The notes: generated from the letters alone by a model not told the origin. Positions 23,424-33,052 are shown, counted from the stretch's first letter. The stretch is 64,000 nt of DNA from Rhodobacter huangdaonensis (GCF_004022465.1 NZ_SAVA01000003.1:1-64000); one strand, 5' to 3'. Made by a program: numbers and translations.

Positions 23424-23747
23424 TCAGGTTCCGCCAGCGGCTGCCTTGCTCGCGAGAAAGGTGAGGCGCATCGGTTTCTCGGGCCCGATGAGGGCAAGGA
23501 ACACGACCCCGTTTCCGACGACCAGGCCCCGGTCGGAAAGCGGAGCCGCCGCGGCGCCGAAGATCTGCGGCAGCAGTGGAACATAGGTGATTGCGATCTG
23601 CGCCCCAACCACCGTCAGGACGCACCCCCAGACCACTGTGCAGCCCAGTCGGTGCCCGCACGCACCTCCAGCGCAGCAAAGATCCGTGCCGAGTAATTCC
23701 ACCTCGCTTATGCTGAAGGTCTCTGGCCGGAACAGCATCGGCACCAT
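23424..23747 (-). pseudogene. C-terminal remnant of a cation-transporting P-type ATPase
   Basis: An open frame of 107 codons ending in a stop at 23424. QIAITYVPLLPQIFGAAAAP, then LSDRGLVVGNGVVFLALIGP, resembles the last two helices of Ca/Mg-type P-type ATPases. The phosphorylation, nucleotide and CPC regions are absent upstream. Not likely functional. Confidence 0.5.
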
Positions 23748-24137
23748 CTGGTTCGGGCCAGAAAACGCTTAAGGCAGAAGGCCGGTAACGCGTTGATCCT
23801 TCCTTCCCCTGACTGCCCGCCAGATCTGCTCAGGCCAGCGCAGGGGGCTGTCGAGGAGGGGCGCGACGGCGAAGGCGAGGATCAGCCAGGGCGGGCTGTT
23901 GCCCTTGACCACCACGCGCCCGAGGCTGCCCGCGCGCACGGCATTGGCATCGGCCGATTGCACGACGTCGCGGCCGGCACTGGCGGCGCGGATCGCCTGA
24001 TCGCGCTGCGTGCTGGTGCCAAGGGTCTGCGCCGCGGCGCGCGCCGTCCTCATCGAAATCGCGGCGATCAGCGCCGGACCGATCCGCCGCATCGCGCTGG
24101 ATGCGCTCGAGAAGATGAAGACAGACTGACAGGGCGA
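23748..24137. other. Spacer between ATPase remnant and integrase remnant
   Basis: 390 bases with open frames on both strands but no recognised domain. A minus-strand frame (about 23770-24080) has an Arg/Ala-rich segment and then a hydrophobic PPWLILAFAVAPLLDSPL; it may be island debris. Confidence 0.35.
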
Positions 24138-24300
24138 CGCCAGACGCTCACACAAGCCGAGGTGAGGCGCGCGATCAAGGCCGCGACAGCGGCCGGAATG
24201 GCGGTCGCCCGTTGTGAGATCCCCCCTGACAGGGCCATCGTCATCAGCGCAGAAGCTGCTGCGCAGGTGCAGACAGATCCTCTGGCGGCATGGAGGGCAA
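24138..24300 (+). pseudogene. Remnant of the small ORF that usually precedes island integrases
   Basis: The frame reads LTQAEVRRAIKAATAAGMAV, then ARCEIPPDRAIVIS, resembling the short protein often found directly upstream of alphaproteobacterial tyrosine integrases. No credible start codon or ribosome site is seen, and the frame runs into the truncated integrase. Confidence 0.4.
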
Positions 24301-24306
24301 AAAAGG

Positions 24307-24732
24307 ATGCGCGTGCTGCGGCAGAGCAAGACCGGCGCACATTTGGCAATCCCGGTCACGGCCGGGCTCCGCACTGTCCCGGATGCCGAGAAGACGCGCC
24401 GCGGCTCGGCGCTGACAATCTGCACCACATCGCGTGGCCAGCCCCGGACGCTGGACGGATACAAGACCAGCTTCGCGAAGACCGCGGCGGGCATCGAAGG
24501 GCGGACATTCCACGACACGCGCGACACCGCCGTGCTGCGACTGGCACGCGCCGGATGCGGCAGTCCGGAGATCTACTCGATCACCGGACATGGCCCGAAA
24601 TCGGCCGAGGCGATCGTGGCGAAGCACGACCTGAGCCGCGATTCGAGACCGGCAATTTCGGCCGTGGAGACGCTGGAAAAGCACAAGGCGAGACCGCAAG
24701 CTGTAAACGGCTCTGACAAGCCGCCCGAGTGA
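24307..24732 (+). pseudogene. Tyrosine recombinase/integrase, 5'-truncated and catalytically dead
   Basis: C-terminal half of a phage-type integrase: RQSKTGAHLAIPV, the box II HxxR as FHDTRDTAVLRLARAG, and SITGHGPKSAEAI. The following catalytic Tyr position (normally HYL) reads KHDLSRD, a Tyr-to-Asp change, and the region with catalytic Arg I is missing. It lies 36 bases from the 3' end of a tRNA gene, the usual attachment site, so it marks a decayed island. Confidence 0.7.
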
Positions 24733-24767
24733 TCCAGCGACGTCTCTTCACAATAAGGGGGAAGTGT

Positions 24768-24844
24768 TGGTGGCGAGGGGGGGACTCGAACCCCCGACCC
24801 CGTGATTATGAGTCACGTGCTCTAACCTGCTGAGCTACCTAGCC
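24768..24844 (-). tRNA. tRNA-Met (CAT), elongator type
   Basis: 77 bases including an encoded CCA. Acceptor GGCTAGG/CCTCGCC, D-arm GCTC..GAGC, anticodon arm CGTGA-CTCATAA-TCACG (anticodon CAT), T-arm GGGGG-TTCGAGT-CCCCC. G1-C72 pairs, so it is not the initiator. Position 4 (T) faces C69, one mismatch in the acceptor stem. The 3' end faces the integrase remnant. tRNA-Ile2 with a modified CAT anticodon cannot be fully excluded. Confidence 0.93.
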
Positions 24845-25046
24845 ACGCTGTGGCGCGTAGCTATGCGATGACGCGCGGAGCGTCAAGGGGCTTGCGCGCA
24901 AAATCTGCGCCCGCCCCGCGCGGCGGGCATCGGCAGGCCCCTGCCCCGCCCCCGGCACCGCCGACAGGCCTTCGGCGGTGGATTTCGGCCCGGAAACCCC
25001 CTAGCCTCGGCGGGCAGAACCCCGATCCCCGAGCACGAGACCCGCA

Positions 25047-25754
25047 GTGACCACAGCCAGCCCCGGCGTCGCCTTCTATTCGATCGGAGAGAACTGTCTT
25101 GGCCACGGCGTCTTGCAGCGCCACGGCGTCGCGCCGCTGCTGACCACGCCGTTCAGCCACACGCGGTCGAACATCGACTATGCGACGCAGCTCGTCGAAA
25201 CCGATTTCGTCGACATGCTGACGCCGCGGTTCCTGCACCACGAGCAGCGCTACAAGACGCGGATGCCGGTCCATTCGCTCTATACCTGCGAGGCCGGACT
25301 CTATGAGAAATCCGTCTGCAACGGCTTCGAATTCTCGCATCATGACGTGATCGACGATGCCGAGAACCGCGCAAGCTACCTACGCAAGGCGCAGCGGTTT
25401 CTCGACGGGCTGAGCGGCACCGGCCCGGCGTGTTTCCTCTATCACTACCGGCTGCACCGCACTCAGGACATCGCGCGGGTGGCGGCCAAGCTGCGACGGT
25501 TTCAGGAGCTGTGCCGTGCCCGCTCCGGCCGGCCGATCTCGGTCACGATGTTCACCCAGCGCCTCGTCGGCAGCGACGACCAGCGCCGGGTGGAGTTCCT
25601 GCGGCCCGACGGCATCCCCGTGGCGGTCCTGCACACCCGGCACAAATGGTGCGGCACCGATCCCGAGCAGTTCTGGGGCCGGGTCGACGACGATCTCTTC
25701 GCGCGGATGATCGGCGCCTTCGAGTTTCACGCGGCAACGGCCGGGACCTTCTGA
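25047..25754 (+). CDS. DUF1796-family putative cysteine peptidase-like protein
   Basis: 235 residues starting at GTG 25047. The N-terminus FYSIGENCLGHGVLQRHGV, followed by TTPFSHTRSNIDY, fits the DUF1796 family, whose conserved Cys (SIGxNC), His and Asp are proposed to form a papain-like site. No signal peptide or membrane segment. It stands alone between the tRNA and a convergent L,D-transpeptidase. Function unknown. Confidence 0.7.
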   Translation: MTTASPGVAFYSIGENCLGHGVLQRHGVAPLLTTPFSHTRSNIDYATQLVETDFVDMLTPRFLHHEQRYKTRMPVHSLYTCEAGLYEKSVCNGFEFSHHDVIDDAENRASYLRKAQRFLDGLSGTGPACFLYHYRLHRTQDIARVAAKLRRFQELCRARSGRPISVTMFTQRLVGSDDQRRVEFLRPDGIPVAVLHTRHKWCGTDPEQFWGRVDDDLFARMIGAFEFHAATAGTF

Positions 25755-25774
25755 CCCCGGCCCGGCGCTCGCCG

Positions 25775-26392
25775 TCAGTAGACCGTCACCGGCGTGCCGA
25801 CGGGAACCGACTGGAACAGATCGATGACATGGTCATTGACCATCCGCAGGCAGCCGTTCGACACCGCATGGCCGATCGAGCTCGGCTCGGTGGTGCCGTG
25901 GATGCGGATCGCCGTGTCGCGGCCGTCCTGATAAAGATACATCGCCCGTGCGCCGAGCGGGTTTCCCGGCCCCCCGGGCATCCCGTTTTCGGCATATTTC
26001 GCGTAATGGTCGGGCGAGCGCTTGACCATCTCGGGCGTCGGCTTCCAGCTCGGCCACTCGACCTTGCGCCCGACATAGGCGGTGCCGCGGAATTTCAGCT
26101 CGTCCTTGCCCACGGCGACGCCGTAGCGCATCGCCTTGCCCGGCGCGATGACGTGATAAAGGAAGAACTTGTCCGAGACGATGATGATCGAGCCCACCGC
26201 CAGCTCGGGGCGCACATTCACCTCGGTCGGGTAAAAGCGCTTCGCGATCGGCCATTGCGGCGCCGGCTTCTCCGGCGGCAGCACTTCGACCGGGTTCGAG
26301 GCGGAAGAGCCGGTGGCGGTGGTCTGCGCGGCCAGGGCAGTGCCCGCGAAGGGCAGCGCGGCGAGGGTGGTCAGAAGGGTGCGGCGAAGCAT
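25775..26392 (-). CDS. L,D-transpeptidase (ErfK/YbiS/YcfS/YnhG family)
   Basis: 205 residues. Tat-like or Sec signal (MLRRTLLTTLAALPFAGTALA), then a YkuD catalytic domain; the active-site motif runs from His165 (HGTTEPSSIGH) to Cys181 (SNGCLRM). It would form 3-3 cross-links in peptidoglycan or attach proteins to it in the periplasm. Typical size for the single-domain alphaproteobacterial enzymes. Monocistronic. Confidence 0.92.
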   Translation of the reverse strand: MLRRTLLTTLAALPFAGTALAAQTTATGSSASNPVEVLPPEKPAPQWPIAKRFYPTEVNVRPELAVGSIIIVSDKFFLYHVIAPGKAMRYGVAVGKDELKFRGTAYVGRKVEWPSWKPTPEMVKRSPDHYAKYAENGMPGGPGNPLGARAMYLYQDGRDTAIRIHGTTEPSSIGHAVSNGCLRMVNDHVIDLFQSVPVGTPVTVY

Positions 26393-26505
26393 CGCGGTCT
26401 CCGTTTATCGTTCGGGCAAGGCTATCAGGGCGCCCTGCCCCCCTCAACGGAAAAGGAAAAGGGCAGGTTCCCCCGCCCCTCTCCGAAATCGGTCCGGTGC
26501 GGGGC

Positions 26506-26715
26506 TTACTTGCCCTCGAAGGCGCAGCCGGTCTTGAAGCCGAGCTTCGCGAAGATCTTCGCCGCCGGGCAGAAGCCGGTGAAGGCCGATTGCAGCAGGT
26601 TCAGGCCGATGAAGACAGTGAACCACAGGAAGTAATGCGAGACATACCAGGTCAGCAGCACGCTGATCAGGACCATCACGCCGGCAAAGGCGAAGATCGT
26701 GCGGTCGAGGTTCAT
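26506..26715 (-). CDS. DUF2892 (YgaP-like) small membrane protein
   Basis: 69 residues: MNLDRTIFAFAGVMVLISVL, then two transmembrane helices and the family motif FTGFCPAAKIFAKLGFKTGC, identical in plan to the membrane module found with rhodanese domains. Here it has no rhodanese domain. Start at 26715. It diverges from copA with about 147 bases between. Confidence 0.85.
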   Translation of the reverse strand: MNLDRTIFAFAGVMVLISVLLTWYVSHYFLWFTVFIGLNLLQSAFTGFCPAAKIFAKLGFKTGCAFEGK

Positions 26716-26834
26716 GGGGGGACTCCGTGACGGGGGTGGATCGGTTGGAAGGCGCTTTCGCCTCAGCTAGCATCGCCATGACACAAATTCAAGTTCAGGA
26801 ATGTTTCTTGACGAGTTGACCCGGGCCGGGGGGC

Positions 26835-26848
26835 GCTCCAAGTGGAGC
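26835..26848. promoter_or_regulatory. Palindrome in the copA promoter region
   Basis: GCTCCA-AG-TGGAGC, a perfect 6-bp inverted repeat just upstream of the copA ribosome site (AGGAGG 26851-26856) and after a TTGACC. It could be a metal-responsive operator, but it does not match the CueR consensus I know. Confidence 0.4.
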
Positions 26849-26862
26849 ACAGGAGGTGATCC

Positions 26863-29295
26863 ATGTCCAAAACGACTTTCACCATCGACGGGATGCACTG
26901 CGGCGCCTGCACCGGCCGGGTCGAGCGCACGCTGAGCGCCGAGCCGGGCGTGAAAAGCGCCGCGGCGAACCTGATGGCGCGCTCGGCCCGGGTCGAGTTC
27001 GAGGCCCCGGCCACCCCCGCTTCGCTCGCCGCGGCGCTGGCGAAGGCGGGCTATCCGGTCAACCGCGCCGAGGCGAAGCTCGACATCACCGGCATGACCT
27101 GCGCGAGCTGCGTCAGCCATGTCGAGCACGCGCTGACCGCACTGCCCGGGGTGATCGAGGCCTCGGTCAATCTGGCCACACAGACCGCGCAGGTGGGCTA
27201 TGCCCAGGGCGCTGTCGCCCCCTCCGAGATGGTGAAGGCGGTCGAGGGCGCGGGCTATGGCGCGCACGTCGCCACCGCCGATGCCCCCGCCGCGCCGGTC
27301 GCCGAACGGCAGGCGGCCGAGGCCGCAAAGCTGAAGCGGCAGGTGCTGCTCTCGGCCGCACTCACCCTGCCGGTCTTCGTGCTGGCCATGGGCTCGCATC
27401 TGGTTCCGGGCTTTCACATGGCGGTGATGCACACGATCGGCGAGCGCGCGAGCTGGTGGATCCAGCTTGTCCTCACCGCGCTGGTGCTGGCCTTCCCGGG
27501 CCGGGTGTTCCTGCGCATCGGCATCCCGGCGCTGTTGCGCGGCGCGCCCGAGATGAACTCGCTCGTCGCCATGGGGGCGCTCGCGGCGTTCCTGTATTCC
27601 GCGGTGGTGACGCTCGCCCCCGATCTTCTGCCCGCCTCGGCCCGCGAGGTCTATTTCGAGGCGGCGGCGGTGATCGTCACGCTGATCCTCGTCGGCCGCT
27701 GGCTCGAGGCGCGGGCGAAGGGACGCGCCGGCGAGGCGATCTCGCGCCTCGTCGCACTGCGCCCGGCCACGGCCCGGGTCGCGCGCGAAAGCGGCACCGT
27801 CGAGCTGCCGGTCGAGGAGCTGGCGCCGGGCGACATCGTGCTGCTGGCCCCGGGCGAGCGCGTCGCGGTTGACGGGCTGGTGACCGAGGGCCACGGCTGG
27901 ATCGACGAATCGATGCTGACCGGCGAGCCCGCCCCGGTCGAGAAGACCCCGGGCGCCGAGATCACCGGCGGCACGGTGAACGGGCAGGCGGCGCTCGCCT
28001 TCCGCGTCACCGCGACCGGCACCGACACCGTGCTCGCGCGCATCATCGCGCTGGTCGAAGAGGCGCAGGGCCAGAAGCTGCCGGTGCAGGCGCTGGTCGA
28101 CAAGGTGACGCGGGTCTTCGTGCCGGCGGTGATGGGGCTGTCGCTGCTGACCTTCGCGCTCTGGATGCTGGCAGGTCAGGGCTTCACCCATGCCCTCGTC
28201 GCGGCGATCTCGGTGATGATCATCGCCTGCCCCTGCGCGATGGGGCTGGCGACGCCGGTCTCGATCCTTGTCGGCACCGGGCGGGGCGCGGAGCTTGGCC
28301 TGCTGTTCCGCCGCGGCGACGCGCTGCAGCGCCTGTCCGAGGTGAAGACCCTCGCCTTCGACAAGACCGGCACGCTGACCCTTGGCCACCCCGAGCTGAC
28401 CGACCTGATCCCGGTCGCGGGCCTCACCGCCGAGGACGCGCTTGCCACCGCCGCGGCGCCCGAGGTGCGCTCGGAGCATCCGCTCGCCCGCGCAATCGTG
28501 GCGGCCGCCGCGGCCCGCGGCCTGCCCCTGCCGCGCGCCCGCAAGGTCGAGGCGCTGCCCGGCCGCGGCCTCACGGCCGAGGTCGATGGCCACGCGGTTC
28601 TCCTCGGCAATGCCCGCGCGATGACCGAGGCGGGCATCGACATCGGCCCGCTCGCGGCGCAGGCGCTGGCCCTTGCCGGCGAGGGCAAGACCCCCGTCTA
28701 CCTTGCCCGCGACGGCGCGGCGATGGCGCTTCTGGCCGTTGCCGACCCGATCAAGGAGCACGCGGCCGAGGCGGTCTCGGCGCTGCAGACGGCGGGCGTC
28801 GAGGTGGCCCTCGTCACCGGCGACGCGAAACCCACGGCCGAGGCGGTGGCGCGGCGGCTCGGCATCACCCGGGTGGTGGCCGAGGTCCTGCCCGAGGGCA
28901 AGGTCGCGGCGGTGAACGCGCTTGGCAGCACCGGCGCCGTGGCCTTCGTCGGCGACGGCATCAACGACGCGCCGGCACTTGCCGCGGCCGATGTGGGGCT
29001 CGCGATCGGCACCGGCACCGATGTCGCGATCGAGGCGGCCGAGGTGGTGCTGATGGGCGACGACCCGCGCGGCGCGGCCCGCGCGCTCAGGCTCTCGCGC
29101 GCGGTGATGCGCAACATCCGCGAGAACCTGTTCTGGGCCTTCGCCTATAACGTCGCGCTGATCCCGGTGGCCATGGGCGTGCTGCGCCCCTTCGGCGGGC
29201 CGGGCCTGTCGCCGATGCTGGCGGCAGGCGCGATGGCCTTCTCCTCGGTCTTCGTGGTGACGAACGCGCTGCGCCTGCGCCGCGCCCGGTTCTGA
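26863..29295 (+). CDS. copA: Copper-exporting P1B-type ATPase
   Basis: 810 residues. Two N-terminal heavy-metal domains (CGAC at 13-16; CASC at 80-83), eight expected membrane helices, the CPC ion site at 456-458, phosphorylation motif DKTGTLT at 500-506, the actuator motif TGEP (instead of TGES) and hinge GDGINDAPAL. Cu(I) export from the cytoplasm. Distinct from CcoI in this window, which supplies the oxidase and has the slow-export type motif set. Ends at a strong terminator shared with a convergent gene. Confidence 0.94.
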   Translation: MSKTTFTIDGMHCGACTGRVERTLSAEPGVKSAAANLMARSARVEFEAPATPASLAAALAKAGYPVNRAEAKLDITGMTCASCVSHVEHALTALPGVIEASVNLATQTAQVGYAQGAVAPSEMVKAVEGAGYGAHVATADAPAAPVAERQAAEAAKLKRQVLLSAALTLPVFVLAMGSHLVPGFHMAVMHTIGERASWWIQLVLTALVLAFPGRVFLRIGIPALLRGAPEMNSLVAMGALAAFLYSAVVTLAPDLLPASAREVYFEAAAVIVTLILVGRWLEARAKGRAGEAISRLVALRPATARVARESGTVELPVEELAPGDIVLLAPGERVAVDGLVTEGHGWIDESMLTGEPAPVEKTPGAEITGGTVNGQAALAFRVTATGTDTVLARIIALVEEAQGQKLPVQALVDKVTRVFVPAVMGLSLLTFALWMLAGQGFTHALVAAISVMIIACPCAMGLATPVSILVGTGRGAELGLLFRRGDALQRLSEVKTLAFDKTGTLTLGHPELTDLIPVAGLTAEDALATAAAPEVRSEHPLARAIVAAAAARGLPLPRARKVEALPGRGLTAEVDGHAVLLGNARAMTEAGIDIGPLAAQALALAGEGKTPVYLARDGAAMALLAVADPIKEHAAEAVSALQTAGVEVALVTGDAKPTAEAVARRLGITRVVAEVLPEGKVAAVNALGSTGAVAFVGDGINDAPALAAADVGLAIGTGTDVAIEAAEVVLMGDDPRGAARALRLSRAVMRNIRENLFWAFAYNVALIPVAMGVLRPFGGPGLSPMLAAGAMAFSSVFVVTNALRLRRARF

Positions 29296-29301
29296 ACGGG
29301 A

Positions 29302-29322
29302 GGGGGGCGGTCACCGCCCCCC
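29302..29322. terminator. Hairpin between convergent copA and tautomerase genes
   Basis: 9-bp stem GGGGGGCGG/CCGCCCCCC with loop TCA, placed six bases after the copA stop and nine before the stop of the opposing gene. Confidence 0.65.
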
Positions 29323-29330
29323 GCCTGCGC

Positions 29331-29720
29331 TCACAGCTCGCCGGTCAGGAACTGCGCCCGGCCATGGCCGAAGGACCAGTCCTCGTCGCCGTTCTCGGTG
29401 AAGGAGATCATCACGTCACTCGGCGCGATGCCGCATTTTGCCTGCAGATCGGCGCAGAGGTTCTCATAGAAGGCCACCTTCGCCTCGCGCCCGCGCGGCC
29501 GCGACACCACATGCAGCAGCACGAATTTCTCGGTGCGCGGAATGCCCAGCCCGGTATCGAGCGCCTTCAGATGGCTCGGCGCGTGCTCGGTCAGAATCTG
29601 ATAGCGGTCGCCCTGCGGCACCTTGAAGGTGCGCACCATCGCCTCGTGGGCGGTGTCGAGCAGCAGCTCGATCTCGTCCGGCGTGCGGCCCTTGATGACG
29701 TGGTATTGCATGAGAGGCAT
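29331..29720 (-). CDS. Tautomerase-family protein (4-oxalocrotonate tautomerase superfamily)
   Basis: 129 residues starting MPLMQYHVIKGRTPDEIE; Pro2 would become the N-terminal catalytic base after Met removal. Two 4-OT-like halves: the length is that of the longer tautomerase family rather than the 60-residue enzymes. The ATG at 29720 has AGGAG nine bases upstream. No partner genes, so the substrate cannot be guessed. Confidence 0.82.
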   Translation of the reverse strand: MPLMQYHVIKGRTPDEIELLLDTAHEAMVRTFKVPQGDRYQILTEHAPSHLKALDTGLGIPRTEKFVLLHVVSRPRGREAKVAFYENLCADLQAKCGIAPSDVMISFTENGDEDWSFGHGRAQFLTGEL

Positions 29721-29857
29721 TCGGTCTTGCTCCTGTTGGGTCTTGCTTTCCCCCCGTTGCGGAACCCATGCCTCCCCGCCATGGCAGGCCCGCCCGGCGG
29801 GCGCACCCGCGCCCGGGCTACGCCCCTGCCCCGGCGCTGTCGAGCCGGCCGCGCCGC

Positions 29858-31336
29858 TCAGACCGAAATCGTTGCCGCGACGGCACGGCGCCAGCGCGCA
29901 TAGGCCGCCGCGCGCGGCGCCTCGGCCATCGCCGGCTCGAAGCGGCGCTCGAGCGCCCAGTGCCGGCCGGCCTCCTCGGGCCCCGGGCACAGCCCCGTCT
30001 GCCAGCCCGCCAGCCAGGCCGCGCCAAGCGCCGTGGTCTCGGTCACCGCGGGCCGGTCGACCGGGGCGCCGAGAATGTCGGCCAGGAACTGCATCGTCCA
30101 GTCCGAGCGCGCCATGCCGCCATCGACGCGCAGCACGCCAAGGTCCAGCGCGCCGGCGTCCGCCCGCATTGCCTCCCACAGGTCGCGGGTCTGATAGCCC
30201 ACTGATTGCAGTGCGGCGCGGGCGATCTCGGCCCGGCCGGTGCCGCGGCTGAGGCCGAAGATCGCGCCCTGCGCCTCGGGCCGCCACCAGGGCGCGCCAA
30301 GGCCGGTGAAGGCGGGCACCATCAGCACCTGTTGCGCGGGGTCGGCGGTTTCCGCCAGCGCCTGCGTCTCGGCCGCGCTGTCAATCAGCTTCAGCCCGTC
30401 GCGCAGCCATTGCACCACCGCGCCCGCGACGAAGATCGAACCCTCGAGCGCGAAATGCGTGCGCCCGGCAAAGCGGCTCGCCACCGTGGTCAGCAGCCGG
30501 TGCCCCGAGGCAATGCGCGCGGCACCAGTGGTCAGCAGCGCAAAGCAGCCGGTGCCATAGGTCGATTTCATCATCCCCGGCGCGAAGCAGGCCTGCCCCA
30601 TCGCCGCCGCCTGCTGGTCGCCCGCCACACCGCGGATCGGCAGCGCCCGGCCGAACAGCGCGGGATCAGTCGCGCCGAACTCGTCGGCGCAGTCGCGCAC
30701 CTCGGGCAAGAGCGCCATCGGCACGCCGAACATCCGGCACAGATCGGCGTCCCACTCGCCGCGCTCGATGTCATAAAGCATCGTGCGCGCGGCATTGGTG
30801 GCGTCGGTCGCATGCACCCGCCCGCCGGTCAGCCGCCAGATCAGGAAGGCATCGACGGTGCCGAAGGCCAGCGCCCCCGCCTCGGCCCGCGCCCGCGCAC
30901 CGGGCACCGCATCCAGAAGCCAGCCGATCTTCGTGGCCGAGAAATAGGGATCAAGCAGCAGCCCGGTCTTTGCCGTCACCTCGGCCTCGGCGCCCGCGTC
31001 GCGCAGCGCGGTGCAGGCCGGGGCGGTGCGGCGGTCCTGCCAGACAAGCGCATTGGCGATCGGCGCGCCGCTCGCGCGGTCCCAGATCACCGTCGTCTCA
31101 CGCTGGTTGGTGATGCCGATCGCCACCACCGCCTCGCTCATCGCGGCGCGCGCGCAAGACAGCGTGGTCGCCCAGATCTCCTCGGGGTCGTGCTCGACCT
31201 CGCCCGGGCGCGGGTAGATCTGCGCGAATTCGCGCTGCACGGTGGCAACCGGGCTCAGCCCGCCCGTGCCCGTCACCGCGAAACGGATCGCGCGCGACGA
31301 GGTGGTGCCCTGATCGAGGGCCAGAATCTCGCTCAT
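29858..31336 (-). CDS. glpK: Glycerol kinase
   Basis: 492 residues, FGGY kinase: ALDQGTTSSRA at 6-16, GITNQRETTVIW, YGTGCFALLTTG and GGMARSDWTMQFLADILGAP. Phosphorylates glycerol with ATP to sn-glycerol 3-phosphate in the cytoplasm. It lies 20 bases downstream of glpD in the same operon. No glpF or glpR is visible here. Confidence 0.95.
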   Translation of the reverse strand: MSEILALDQGTTSSRAIRFAVTGTGGLSPVATVQREFAQIYPRPGEVEHDPEEIWATTLSCARAAMSEAVVAIGITNQRETTVIWDRASGAPIANALVWQDRRTAPACTALRDAGAEAEVTAKTGLLLDPYFSATKIGWLLDAVPGARARAEAGALAFGTVDAFLIWRLTGGRVHATDATNAARTMLYDIERGEWDADLCRMFGVPMALLPEVRDCADEFGATDPALFGRALPIRGVAGDQQAAAMGQACFAPGMMKSTYGTGCFALLTTGAARIASGHRLLTTVASRFAGRTHFALEGSIFVAGAVVQWLRDGLKLIDSAAETQALAETADPAQQVLMVPAFTGLGAPWWRPEAQGAIFGLSRGTGRAEIARAALQSVGYQTRDLWEAMRADAGALDLGVLRVDGGMARSDWTMQFLADILGAPVDRPAVTETTALGAAWLAGWQTGLCPGPEEAGRHWALERRFEPAMAEAPRAAAYARWRRAVAATISV

Positions 31337-31356
31337 TCTCTCCTCCCGGCCTCTCC

Positions 31357-32934
31357 TCAGGCCTCCGTCGTCCCCGCCGCCGCGCGGATCTGCGCCAGCA
31401 TCCCCGCCACCGCCTGCACCTGCGCCGGGCCCAGCCGCAGGCCAAGCTTGCTGCGCCGCCACAGCACGTCCTCGGCCGTCACCGCCCATTCCCGGGCGAC
31501 GAGCCAGCGCAGCTCGGCCTCGGTCAGGGTGGCGCCCAGATCGGCACCCAGATCCTCGGCCGTGCGTGCATCCCCGAGCCAGACCCGCGCCTCGGTGCCA
31601 TAGCTGCGCACCAGCCGCGCCGCCCAAGGCGCGCTCAGGAACGGATAGTCGCGCAGCAGCCCCTCAGCGAGCGCCGGCCGGCCGTCGATCGGGAAGTCGC
31701 CGCCGGGCAGCGCCGCGCCGGCGGTCCAGGGGCCGGTCGCCGCGGGGAAGAAGGGCGCAAGCTTTGCCAGCGCCGCCTCCGCCAGCCGCCGATAGGTGGT
31801 GATCTTGCCGCCGAAGATGTTCAGCAGCGGCGCCCCCTCGGCATCGAGGCGCAGCACATAGTCGCGCGTCGCCGCGGTGGCCGAGCTCGCCCCGTCGTCA
31901 TAAAGCGGGCGCACCCCGGAATAGGTCCAGACCACATCGGCGGGGGTCACGGGTCTGGCGAAATACTCGGACACGAAGGCGCAGAGATAGGTGATCTCTT
32001 CCTCGGTGCACTGCGCCGCGCCCGGGGCGCCGCGGTAATCCTGATCGGTGGTGCCGATCAGGGTGAAGTCCTCCTCGTAGGGGATGGCGAAACAGATCCG
32101 CCCGTCGCGCCCCTGGAAGAAATAGGCGCGGTCGTGATCGAAGAGGCGCCGCGTCACGATATGCGAGCCGCGCACCAGCCGCACGCCCTCGGTCGAGGGC
32201 ACGTGGATGGTGTCGCGGATCACCTCACCGACCCAGGGCCCGGCGGCATTCACCAGCGCCCGCGCCCAGAAGCTGCCAGCGGCGGTGACGACGCGCCACA
32301 GATCGCCCTCGCGATGCGCCCCGGTCACCCGGCTGCGGGTGCGGATCTCGGCGCCGCGCGCCGCGGCATCGCGTGCGTTCAGCACGACAAGCCGCGCATC
32401 ATCGACCCAGCCATCCGAGTATTCATAGGCCTTGGCAAAGCCCGGCCGCAGCGGCGCGCCGGCCGGATCGCGGCGCAGATCGAGCGCGCGGGTACCCGGC
32501 AGCGTGCGCCGGCCGCCGAGGTGGTCGTACAGGAACAGCCCCGCCCGGATCATCGCTGCCGGCCGCTTGCCCTTCAGCCAGGGCAGGAACAGCCCCACCA
32601 GCCGGCCCACCGGCGTGTCGGTCGGAAAGCGCATCGACGGGTCGATCGGCAGCACGAAGCGCATCGGGTGGCTGATGTGGGGGCTCGCAGCCAGCAGCAC
32701 CTCGCGCTCGGCGAGCGCCTCGTGCACGAGGCGAATCTCGAGATATTCGAGATAGCGCAGACCGCCGTGAAACAGCTTGGTCGAGGCCGAAGAGGTGGCC
32801 TGTGCGAGGTCCGCCTGCTCGAAAAGCAGAACCGAGAGGCCGCGACCGGCCGCATCGCGGGCGATGCCGCAGCCGTTCACGCCACCCCCGATAATGCACA
32901 GATCGACGGGATTTTCCTGCGTTGCTAAGGACAT
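31357..32934 (-). CDS. glpD: Aerobic glycerol-3-phosphate dehydrogenase
   Basis: 525 residues; ATG at 32934 after AGGAGG. FAD Rossmann motif CIIGGGVNGCGIARDAAGRG near the N-terminus, DAO superfamily core (SSASTKLFHGGLRYLEYLE), and a C-terminal GlpD cap (YGTEARVWLGDA). Oxidises glycerol 3-phosphate to dihydroxyacetone phosphate and passes electrons to ubiquinone at the inner membrane. First gene of glpDK. Confidence 0.95.
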   Translation of the reverse strand: MSLATQENPVDLCIIGGGVNGCGIARDAAGRGLSVLLFEQADLAQATSSASTKLFHGGLRYLEYLEIRLVHEALAEREVLLAASPHISHPMRFVLPIDPSMRFPTDTPVGRLVGLFLPWLKGKRPAAMIRAGLFLYDHLGGRRTLPGTRALDLRRDPAGAPLRPGFAKAYEYSDGWVDDARLVVLNARDAAARGAEIRTRSRVTGAHREGDLWRVVTAAGSFWARALVNAAGPWVGEVIRDTIHVPSTEGVRLVRGSHIVTRRLFDHDRAYFFQGRDGRICFAIPYEEDFTLIGTTDQDYRGAPGAAQCTEEEITYLCAFVSEYFARPVTPADVVWTYSGVRPLYDDGASSATAATRDYVLRLDAEGAPLLNIFGGKITTYRRLAEAALAKLAPFFPAATGPWTAGAALPGGDFPIDGRPALAEGLLRDYPFLSAPWAARLVRSYGTEARVWLGDARTAEDLGADLGATLTEAELRWLVAREWAVTAEDVLWRRSKLGLRLGPAQVQAVAGMLAQIRAAAGTTEA

Positions 32935-33052
32935 GGCACCTCCTGGGCTGATCCGAGTGGGCCCGAGGACGGGGCGGATGTCAAAGCCTTTCGGCGAGAT
33001 CCCGCTTATCGGCGCGCCGGGGCTTTGCTGCGCGCTAGGCGGCTTTCTCACG

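Noticed and set aside
26815..26848. CueR-type promoter for copA
   Set aside because: A TTGACC and a palindrome are present, but I cannot match the CueR dyad or the 19-bp spacer convincingly, so only the palindrome is listed.
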